Source of the DNA: Stagonosporopsis chrysanthemi | Taxonomy: Eukaryota; Ascomycota; Dothideomycetes; Pleosporales; Didymellaceae | Assembly: GCA_022560025.1 (NCBI GenBank) | Contig: JAFISE010000083.1 | Span: 62,001 to 126,000, forward strand | Direction of reading: 5' to 3' | Length of the DNA stretch: 64,000 nucleotides | Shown: positions 22,265 through 31,420 of the stretch, piece by piece | Layout of the letters: each line of letters begins with the position of its first letter | Position numbering within the stretch: position 1 is the stretch's first letter | Position numbers and translations under genes: made by a program | The notes under the pieces: model-generated | Databases searched by the model: none | What the model saw: only the letters and a program-made list of their open reading frames with translations | What the model was told of the DNA's origin: nothing

Positions 22265-23755
22265 TAATCGTCGAAGGGGTTGGATCGACGGGAACACAAA
22301 AGGAGAAATTTCAGTCACGGGGTTCTCGACCGAAGATCGCCGGCTTTGGCCCTTCCGAAATTGCCATTACGCGTTTGAGGTTGCACAGCGAGGCGTTTGG
22401 ATGATCTTATAACTTTGCTTTCTTCAAGATTCGCACTTCTTGTATTCTCTGTAAAGTGGCGCCAAATCTCTTATTCTTAGCATCTGTGCATTTAGGGCAT
22501 CTTCCTATATGGCAGCAGTTGTGTACATATGACATCTGATTGACGAAGAACATGTAAAAGTAACAATAAGCTTATGAGTATCTTGGTGGGCATCGGGCGC
22601 CCTTCTGTACAACGTATAAGTGGAAATTACAATACCCGATCCATCCGAGGACATAGTTCATGTTTTAGAATCCTCCGCAGTCTCGCAAGTCTTCAGCACA
22701 AGGCTTTATAAATCGGCTGCTGCTCCTGTGCCTTTATACGGGACATAGGTATTATCGTCGGCATAACGATAGAATGATTCCACAGACTATCCTGTAAGGT
22801 TGAAGAGTGCTCAAGGCACCAAGAATCTGTTTGGCGAAAGGGATTTACATGCCGGACTCAGAATGCCCAAGAAGCGCCGCTGCACGTGTCGAGCTTGGCG
22901 GTTCATCCAAGGCGGACTTTCGGCAGTTTCATTCTCGCCTTCTTGACCTTCATCATTGTCGACAATAAGAACGATGTGAATCGAGCACAGTTTCGAAACA
23001 TTATATGCATGATTCTGTCAAACGCCTTGGGGCTTGGTATTGGCCATGCGCACCTGGAAGTCAGCGCGATGATCGCCACGCAGGACCTTGTCACGCACTT
23101 CGATCACGACAGAAGCCAGAAAAGGATACAGGCCTAGAACAAAGACAGGCCTGTTGTAATCTGCAAGACCAGAAGGAAATTCGGATGCAATTGACAGCAT
23201 TCATACGCATGATTTGGCTCATTTCTGCATGTCGCCGAATCACACAACAGAGATTTTCTTATCATTGTTTCAAACCACGCGGCGACCCACCATATTTTCA
23301 CATGAAACAGGGGCACACAATACGTCGTCAGGCGCTAACACAAGCTTTTGGAGCAAAAGAACAGACGAAAACATGTGAGAGGTTCGACTCGACGGCGGCA
23401 GTGCAACATGTGGGCCGGCAACGGCATGGCACAGGGCACTCACCGACTTGATCCACCTGCCCTTGGCGAAGGGTGCCAACATCCTGTTTAGTCCGCATCC
23501 AGTTGTGCGTTTCTCCTTGTCGTCGTCTATGAATCGTCTTCTACCTTCATTTTTGGTGTTTCTTATACAGAGGTTGTGCCTCGTTTCTGGTTGAATCTGC
23601 CTCAGGACTACCGTTGTCCATTACATTCGTTTTTGACTCGACATCTTCATTTTTTTGACTCGCGGGTCGATTTCGCTCTCTATCAGGAACTGCTCGACAG
23701 TATCTCAATTCGGCCTCGTTCTCCAGCAATATAGACAGACTGAACGATTTTCAAT
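22265..23755. other. 1.5-kb gap between two plus-strand genes
   Basis: This gap holds the 3' region of the MFS gene and the promoter of the GH76 gene. The part just before 23755 is pyrimidine-rich, as in many fungal 5' leaders. No gene is supported. Confidence 0.5.
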
Positions 23756-25099
23756 ATGTTTCCTTCAAACGTCATCCCACTTCTGTCAATCTTCTTCCCC
23801 AATTCGACATTACTGCCCTCGAACTCTACGAACATCGCTATTGAGTCCGCTACTTTGACAACATCAGTACCTACGACCGCTACTTTGACAACATCAGTAC
23901 CCACGACCGTCGTAACATCCACAATCGCATCGTCGACACCATCTGTCGTGTCTTCCATCTTCTCATCAGCAACTCCATCCGCGACAGCAATTGCTGCACC
24001 CGAAGCCAAACTGCTTCTGAGAACAGCCAGCACCTATGCATCTTCACTCCGCGCCACATATCCTGACCAAGGCCTCGCCCTCTTTGCCGAACCGATCTGG
24101 TGGTGGCAGTCCGGTTCTGGTGTAGACGCACTTCTAACATACGCCTCTACAACGGGCGACTCACAATATGCAACACTCCTCACTAACACTCTCATCACCG
24201 AGGCTACCAGCACAAACGACTTCATGACCGTCCACGCAACTGGTAACGATGACCAAGCATGGTGGGCTCTTGCCGCCCTGACAGCCGCGGAAACGAACCT
24301 TGCTCCAACTGGCCCCGTGCCTTGGTCAACACTCGCTCAGAACGTGTTTGAAGCACAGACCACACGATGGGACAAGGACAAGTGCAACGGCGGCATGAAA
24401 TGGAAGATCCTCGAAGGCGATGGCACGGACGGATGGCACTACAAGTCCACGATTGCGAACGGATTATTCTTCCAAATGGCCGCACGACTAGCGATGTACA
24501 CCTCGTCTGCAGACATCAAGGCCTGGGCTGTCAAGAGCTACGATTGGACTGTAAGCGTCGGGCTGATCAGCCCGGACTTCGATGTCTACGACGGCACAGA
24601 CGATGCGAAGGGCGAGAACGGGTGCGTGGACGTGAACCACAACATGTGGAGCTACAACGTTGGAGTGTTCATGTACGGCTCCGCGGTAATGGCGAAGCTC
24701 ACAGGCGAGAAGGAGTGGACCGAGCGAACAAAGGGGTTCATTGCGTCCGCGAAGCGCAACTTCGTCAATGAGGAGACGGGCGAGCTTTGGGAGGCCAAGT
24801 GCGAGGGCGATGGGAGCTGTGACTCGGACCAGATCAGCTTCAAGGGGACGTTGGCGAGGTGGCTGGGCGCGACAGCGGAGTTGCTGCCAGAGCTGAAGGA
24901 TAGTGTGATGGAGATTATGGGCGGTGCAAGCAATATGGCTACTGCAGGGACGACGGAGGGGATGGGAGCTATTGCATCCTTCAATCACCTTGAGATTGTG
25001 GTTGCTGGACTGAAAGGGCAGGGTTTTGGTGGGGTACAGGGCACAATTGGTGCGAGGCGGGTGAGCAGTATTGCTGGGCGAGTGAAGTGGCAGATGTGA
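23756..25099 (+). CDS. GH76 endo-1,6-alpha-mannosidase (Dcw1/Dfg5-like)
   Basis: This is a 447-residue single-exon protein. From about residue 83 it matches GH76: the double catalytic aspartate lies in GNDDQAWW (D165, D166), followed by KCNGGMKW and NHNMWSYNVG. Dcw1/Dfg5 proteins cut and transfer the GPI glycan of mannoproteins to the cell wall glucan. The N-terminus is odd. It is Ser/Thr-rich with only a weak hydrophobic stretch (VIPLLSIFF), and includes an exact-style 30-base duplication. The C-terminus ends in GRVKWQM and lacks a GPI hydrophobic tail, so it may be a soluble secreted form rather than the membrane-bound form. Confidence 0.88.
   Translation: MFPSNVIPLLSIFFPNSTLLPSNSTNIAIESATLTTSVPTTATLTTSVPTTVVTSTIASSTPSVVSSIFSSATPSATAIAAPEAKLLLRTASTYASSLRATYPDQGLALFAEPIWWWQSGSGVDALLTYASTTGDSQYATLLTNTLITEATSTNDFMTVHATGNDDQAWWALAALTAAETNLAPTGPVPWSTLAQNVFEAQTTRWDKDKCNGGMKWKILEGDGTDGWHYKSTIANGLFFQMAARLAMYTSSADIKAWAVKSYDWTVSVGLISPDFDVYDGTDDAKGENGCVDVNHNMWSYNVGVFMYGSAVMAKLTGEKEWTERTKGFIASAKRNFVNEETGELWEAKCEGDGSCDSDQISFKGTLARWLGATAELLPELKDSVMEIMGGASNMATAGTTEGMGAIASFNHLEIVVAGLKGQGFGGVQGTIGARRVSSIAGRVKWQM
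23849..23908 (+). repeat. 30-base tandem duplication in the GH76 N-terminus
   Basis: Two adjacent 30-base copies (23849-23878 and 23879-23908) differ at a single base and encode two copies of ATLTTSVPTT. This suggests a recent in-frame slippage event in the Ser/Thr stalk. Confidence 0.85.
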
Positions 25100-25995
25100 A
25101 GTCATGACACATAGACAGTGATCGCAGGCAGATCCTGGGTGTAATATGGCTCTTCTGTGCGGCATACATACTTGCACAGCTTTCCTGGCCTTGGTGAATA
25201 CTGATGCACTGCTGTGCGTATATTATGACTCGCAGACCTCTTCTGGACACCCAGCACTTACTCGCATATGGACGACTTATGTTACGTGGTATCTGATGCA
25301 GATAGATACGAGCAAACGAGCTGCATCAACCGTGATTGATATGATAATACAGCTCACTCGATGTTGTCGTGGATGGTGGTGCCATTAGGGGATTGAAATG
25401 CAAGGAAGGTATCTGTACAGTTCTGGTGGGGTAGTCGCGGAATGTACATCAAGTACCCTCGTGTTGTGAACAGGCGTATACGGTATTGACGGCGAGGGAC
25501 TGGAAGAAGCTATTGTGTCGAGCTTTGACAGAGTAAATCACCCTAGATGGACGTGTGCTTTGTAGACCCACTGCCATTTCCTACACTACAAGTGTCTGCT
25601 ACTACAAGTGCAACGGCCTAGGCCGGCCGAGCTCGCATGAAAGCCTGCCTAATCGTGAATGGGTCGTCTCTGCTCTTACGGCATGACGTCGAGCTTGCAT
25701 GACCTTAACAAAGTCCAACTCTCAAGTCGATAGTAGTATAAAGCTGAAGAGGTTCGGATCTCTCAAGAGGCGGGCTGCTGGCGCTGAGTACTATTCTGGC
25801 GTATACTCAGCTGCGCTTGATGCAGCCGCTCGAGCTCAGCACAGTGGACGTGATTACATGACTGGTTCCCGAATCGACAGAAGGAGTTCGTTGGAGCCAC
25901 GTCAGGCATATTGGGCTGTGCGTTGATCAGTTGCACAGTCAACGGTTGTTGTGGTGTCGTTTCGTCCTCTGATGTGGACTCTGTCGAGCATCAGA
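25100..25995. other. 0.9-kb gap between convergent genes
   Basis: This interval carries the 3' ends of the GH76 gene and of the minus-strand zinc-finger/TenA gene. I see no gene, repeat array or RNA signature. Confidence 0.5.
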
Positions 25996-27486
25996 TCATG
26001 AACTTTGACCTTCGAGCCCACTGTTGGAGAACATAGAGTTGGTCCTACCATCGTCGTTGCCCGGAGTACCATCATCACCACTCATTGTAGAACCACCTAT
26101 CACCTGACTGCTCATATCTTGTCCGCCCATCATGGGCCCAGACATGTTTGGTCTGCTCATTTGCGGCCCCATCTGCCCGTTCATGTTGGCGCCCATGTTG
26201 TTGTTCATGCCATTACTGTTTATGCGAGCACGATTTATTGGTCCGTTGTTCATGTTTTGGTTGCTGATGCGGTTATTGCTGATCGCGTTGCTGTTCATGC
26301 CGTTGTTGATACCGGCACGGGCAGCACCAGTAAGCTGTGTCCCGTCATTGTCTTCGCCCATCCCATCAACCTCTGGCCAGAAGCGCTGTTCCAACCAACA
26401 AATCTGACGGAATATCTCATCGCACCGGGCCATCTCTTCCTTGCCGTCGCGTGCTGTCGTTGTATTGGCCAGCTCATCGACAAGCGCACGTGTAGCGTCT
26501 ACGAATTTATTGAAAGCCGGCGACGTCCAGTTTGGGATCAAGGCTTGATGAAGCGCCACAATATGAGTATCGCTGCTCGGCGTCGATAGGCTAGCGCTGA
26601 AAGATGCTGCGTATTGCCAGGCAGAGCGATAGCACTATCTTGTCAGAACAAACTGCACAGCTGAGGGGGTTCGTTCACGTACATGCTCGGTTCCCCACAA
26701 AACAACCATGCCTTCCAGCAGAGACGCACTAGAGCTGCTGGCACTCACGAAAAGGTCTAATAAGGCGCGTGTGATCGGTGAAGGCGGTTCATTGCCAAGT
26801 GCGAGGCCATACTTGGTCGCAGTGATCTCGAAGAATTGCATCTCACGGCGCATGTTGTTCAGTGCCGAGATCAGCAGATCCATGGTCCTATACATAGGAT
26901 GGAACTGCGAATTCTGCGTCTGCGGCAACCGAATCTTCGCCAGCAGCTGTCCCACGAAGCGTATATACCCTCTTGAATAGTGTCCGTCCTGAACCAGCCA
27001 TTGCGACAACGGGCCCGCAGCGAGTGACCCACAGCCGGCATGCGAGAGGAACGGCTGTTGTGTTGCTTGTGCGAATGGGCCGGAGCACACTGTAAGCAAG
27101 TGGTTCGTCAACGAGGGCGCAACATGTTGCTGCATAGGGTGAGGCGCAATGAGCTGGCCGTCTCGAGCGCGCTTCGTGTTGGGACCGCGACGATGCACTT
27201 GGAGGTTTGGATTTGGCTGCTGGCCATTCAGTATGGCGCTCGGCCCTTGCGACATGCTTGGCTCGACCATAGACTGGCCGGGCTGGCTTGCCGCAGCGTG
27301 TGCTTGTGCATCTGGAGAATTCAAGTAGGCCTGGCACTCTTGAAGATGTTCTATTTGCCTGGTCGTGTTCTTCGCGCGCACGAAGCCACAGTGCTGGCAT
27401 CTGACTTTATTACATTTGGAGGGCGTATCAGCGTCCTGGAACTCGACGAAGGCACGGCGAATGTCAGGGTTCGCGTGTCGACCCAT
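25996..27486 (-). CDS. BED-like zinc finger fused to a TenA/heme-oxygenase-like domain
   Basis: Two minus-strand exons, 26683-27486 and 25996-26634, give 480 residues; the intron is 48 bases with GTACGT and TAG ends. Residues ~24-54 form a BED-like finger: C30-x2-C33, then AKNTTRQIEH and H47-x3-C51, a pattern of DNA-binding fingers. Residues ~126-330 match the TenA/THI-4/PqqC helical fold, with ATQQPFLSHAGCGSL, then WLVQD (the Asp of the TenA 'QD' signature) and FFEITATKYGL; the splice joins WGTEH to CYRSAWQYAASF. I do not see the TenA catalytic cysteine, so thiaminase activity is doubtful. Residues ~360-480 are rich in Asn, Met and Gly. A regulator or ligand-binding nuclear protein is inference. 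Confidence 0.78.
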
Positions 27487-28169
27487 TCCGGCTGGTGACG
27501 AGGTCGCCGCAAGACACTGTTATTGTTGTCAGCATGATAATGAGCATGATGGGTGTGTAGAGCGTCGCAACGGATGTGACATGTGGAGGAGTGCCGATGG
27601 TGTGGATCTGACCTTGAGTAAGCTGTCCTGGCAGCCTTGTATCGTACTGTAACGTTGGAAGGTATGTACCCAGGTGAGATTCGCGCGCCTGCAGTTTTCG
27701 CATGACTAAGACTGCGCTTTCCCCATTTACGTCTGCGCACGAAACACTAAAATCTCAGTGCTTCAAATACGGAAAGTGCCCAACGGTTGCAAAGAAAACG
27801 TTAGCCTAGAGAACATGGTCGATCCAAATACAAGGTTGTCTTCAGTGAGCATCCTGACAGTTCTGAAAGATGTTAAGTTACCTCGCATATACGTATGGAA
27901 ACTGTTAAGAACAGGAACCGTGCACGCTGTGTACACCTTGAAGCCGTGCACACCTTAGCAGCCCACTGCACGCCCCGAAAGTAAGGCTATGGAGCTATAT
28001 ACAAAAGTCACTGTTGTGAGATTTTATCGGATTAAGTTACTAAGCTCAAAGTGTCTTCATTGTGTATTCACGTGACCCGTGACCCGTGACCGGACTTCAA
28101 CCTTTTTCATCTCATCTACCTTACATCCCGTAAGCCGGGTACCCGTTCTCCGCCACATAGACAGGATAT
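27487..28169. other. upstream region of the zinc-finger/TenA gene with a short tandem repeat
   Basis: No gene is supported. Near its far end lies a triple CGTGACCC repeat preceded by CACGTG (listed separately). The rest shows nothing I can name. Confidence 0.45.
28069..28093 (+). repeat. CACGTG followed by three CGTGACC(C) units
   Basis: Units of 8 bases start at 28071, 28079 and 28087, the first overlapping a CACGTG E-box core at 28069-28074. A cluster of this kind could bind bHLH factors, but no binding evidence exists in the sequence itself. Confidence 0.4.
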
Positions 28170-29169
28170 CTACCCTCTTTGTGATCTGCTCCACCATGAG
28201 TCTCCATCGGGTACGGCTTGTAATTTTTTCGACGAACTGGGTCGCGGAAGCGGCTTCCCATGACCAGGAGGCTTGGGATGAGGTCGCCCATGCTGTTTGC
28301 CCGGCGGTCGCGGTCTATAATCATCGACTCCATCCCCGGGATCTGAGGGATCGCGGTCTCCCGGGCCAGGAGGTGGTCTGAAAATCTACCCGGAGTCAAT
28401 ATGGCTCTCCCATCGCCTCAACAATCGGACGTCTCGAAATGCGACTACAGAAAACTCACAGACTTCGATTTCCACACTAAATATCGCCCTCAGGACCACC
28501 GCACTGCTGCGCGACATTACCTGCGCAACCCGTCGTGCGTTGGCCCTTGTTTTGAACGGGTGGGAGCAAGAGACCTTGCCCGCACTGGCAGATGGAAACG
28601 GGCGAAATGGCAAAGTAGCGAAACGGCCCCCAGGGGGTAGTGTCGCAGAATGTTTGCATGATTCTTGCGTGTCGCGGATGGCTGATGGGCCGTACAGGAC
28701 AGCTGTACCCGCCTTGAAACATCCAATGTAGTTGGTATCAAGGACCTCGGTTGTGAACTGTCACAACTGTCGGTGAGCTATTGAATGATTACCGGACTAA
28801 CGCAGCAATTGTCTGCAACACATCGAGAGCTTACCGGGGGCGAGGGTAGTGAAGTTTGATTGAAGTGGAAGTTGAGGTTGGCGGAATAGGCTCCACAGAC
28901 GGGCTTGCGATGAAAGTGTATGTCAGGGTTGTTGAAGCTCCATCAGAACCCTGAGTGGGCAACGCCAACGTGAATGTCGTCAGAGATACCTGCAGCGGGA
29001 CAAAGGGCCCAGGCGGGAAAGGGCTCAAGTATGTAAGTGTAGAGTTCTGGATTCCTGTTGAAATGGGCCGGTTGGTCTGTATCTTTGTCGTGCAGCTCGG
29101 TGGCAGCAAGGCGCGGGGGGTGATTGCCGCCCCCAGCATCATCGTGCCAAAGATGTTTTGGAAGCCCAT
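28170..29169 (-). pseudogene. broken gene with a WSC (cell-surface cysteine) domain
   Basis: On the minus strand, an ATG at 29169 opens a frame with a signal-like start and a Thr/Pro/Ser-rich stretch of about 110 residues, ending at a GTAAGC donor near 28836. Further on (about 28735-28480) the hallmarks of a WSC domain appear in order: YIGCF, TFC, ICQCG and CAGNVAQQCGG. The first lies in a different frame from the last three; the switch near 28660 looks like a single-base loss. A stop follows the domain at once. A Pro/Arg-rich frame continues to 28170, with an acceptor-like TTTTCAG before it. WSC domains bind wall carbohydrates. I call it a pseudogene or misassembled gene; intron structure could explain part of the break. 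Confidence 0.5.
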
Positions 29170-29280
29170 ACTTGACAACAAGTGCGTGGCTGATGCAAGG
29201 CGAAGGGAGCTGGAGCTCAAGGTGGCAAAGGTGTATGAGGTGTACTAGTGGCTGTAGAGTCGGACGAGGGTAGATGAGGT

Positions 29281-31420
29281 GTGCTATCTGGACTAATTCA
29301 CCCGCGTCCGCTTGCGAAAAGACAAGACGATTGCCCTGTTCGAGAGGTGGTTGAATATAACTTCCTCACTACTGTCATCGGACAACCAGTTGTTTTATCC
29401 ACAATGATACTTTCAAGCACGGTTGTTCCATCAGGTCCGTTCGGTGGTCCGATTACTGTTACCGACGCCCCGACAACGCTCGTTGCTTCCTTCACGGCGT
29501 ACACTACCTTGACTTACACGATTTTATTTACATCCACATCCACATCAACTCCAATGTCCCCGTGACTTCCTTTGTGTCAGATCCAACCCCAGGTACTACC
29601 ACTATGCCGGGTATTCAGCTAGTAGTACAAGTCTGCCACCAGTCATTACTACTACTACGCCCGCTGAGCCTGTCACATCCTTCACATCAGGTCCCATTCC
29701 AGAAACAACAGCAGACTCGGCTAGCGGTACGAGTCCACCACTTGTGATTATCACTACTGTACCCGCTGAGCCTGATACATCCTTCACGTCTGGTCCCATC
29801 CTAGGTACCACCACGGTTCCGGCGAGCGGCGCAAACCCGCCCCTTTTCATCGTGACCACTGTTGTAGGCGAGCCCATAACTTTTTTCACCACTGGACCTG
29901 TTGTAGGCATGACCATCAGCTCTGACGGCACAAATTCTCCTGTTATCGTCATTACCTTGGTGCCAATCACCTCGTTCACTACCGGATCTATCTCTGGTAC
30001 GACGACACTTCAAGTGTCTGGCACAAAACCACCTATTGTCGTGGTGAAAAATGTACCTAATACTATCACCTCACTCACTACTGGACCTATGGAAGGCACA
30101 ACAACAATTTCCGCAGATAGCACCAATCCACCAGTTGTGGTCATCACACAGTTTCCCATTACATTTTTAATTCTGGGGCCCATTGCGGGCACAATTATTT
30201 CCCCAGCAGATGGTACCATTCCGCCTATTGTAGTGGTCACCAAGGTTCCAGCTACGTCGTTCACCTCGGATCCTGTGGCTGGCACTACAAAACTCCCCCC
30301 TGACGGTACAAACGAACCTGTTGTAGTGATCACCCAGGTACCCAATACGATACTTGTCCCAGGTCCTGTAGCTGGCACTACAACACTCGCCCCTGATGGC
30401 ACGAGTCCACCGGTCGTCATCGTGACCACTGTTCCTACCTTTTCAACGATATCTTTGACTACGGGATCTGTTAGCTTCAAATCAACTGTACCCACCATAG
30501 ACGCGAGTGGCTCCCCCACCACTGTTGTGGTAGTGGGTGAGCCTACTCTTTCAACGATCACGACCACCGATGGACCTGTCAGCCTGACGTCCACAGCGGC
30601 AGGACACCATATGGACGGGGCCAGATTAGCAGCCTCAGTGTGCCCTGTGTAGATGTTCCTGGTGGCCCGTCTGTATTCATACCTGGGGCTCCCTTGTATT
30701 ACTCAGACGTCACAGCTACTTACGCAGGCTTTGGCTATAACCCAACAACTCGACTCTTGTTTTTACCGGCTATTTCCTACCTCCGGCCTCGGGATTGTAC
30801 GGTATATGTACCACGGCTGATAGTATCAACACCTTCTACGACGGATCTGAGGTGGCATTCGCATGCGGTTCGACCGATACACCACGAAAGCAGTACCTAC
30901 TGTTCTAGGAACATCCACAGGACCGCTGTGTGTCAGCGTGGCCTACGAAGCGAATCAGTATTACCCTATTCGCTCTGTATACGGTATAAATGGGCTGCCG
31001 CCATACCTTACAACAGGCATTTACGCACCAGGCGACACGCTACCTCTCGATCTGGAAGGTATTTTGTTCCCACAACGCTGCGATGAATCGACCGGCTCTC
31101 CAGCTGCCACCATTACTATAATTACTGAAGGTCCAGTGGCCGGTACATCGACCATCCCTGCCGTGGGAACCACGCCTGGGACTGAGATCGTCACGACTGT
31201 TCCGTTCAGCACTGTTACCACTACTGTTGGCTCGGTCTCCTTCACACAAACCGTGCCTATCACAGACGCCAACGGTTCGCCCACCACTGTGGTCGTCGTT
31301 GTTGAGCCTACGCAGCCGATCTTTGAGCCCTTTCCTGGAAGTGCGAACCCTCTCCTCACCTCATCCAAAACACTACATGTCACCGCACTAATATTCCTTC
31401 TCGTGTTACTTCTCGAGTAG
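29281..31420 (+). pseudogene. frame-broken Thr-rich GLEYA-type adhesin
   Basis: Coding-like sequence runs through all three plus frames. An N-terminal part begins near 29281 (with LAKRQDDCP, a Kex2-like site) but has no clear ATG or signal peptide. About nine repeats of 31-34 residues follow to ~30540, consensus TSFTTGPVAGTTT...GTxPPVVVIT. Then comes a GLEYA/PA14-like adhesin domain (~30610-31090): SVFIPGAPLYYSDVTATY, then FTGYFLPPASGLYG, then YYPIRSVYGINGLPPY. One more repeat and a hydrophobic C-terminus (ALIFLLVLLLE, GPI-like) end it at 31420. Keeping this order needs five frame changes near 29565, 29605, 30600, 30757 and 30905, all in the same direction (one base missing each). GLEYA proteins are fungal wall lectin-like adhesins. 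Decay or sequence errors are the two explanations. Confidence 0.62.
29560..30540 (+). repeat. tandem array of ~96-102-base adhesin repeats
   Basis: About nine degenerate units encode a 31-34-residue Thr/Pro/Val repeat with the core GPVAGTTT and a T-x-PPVVVIT ending. The array is the stalk of the broken adhesin. Confidence 0.75.

Noticed and set aside
26005..26589. Plus-strand frame of 194 codons with many His/Val residues
   Set aside because: Antisense of the Asn/Met-rich tail of the zinc-finger/TenA gene; its composition is explained by that.
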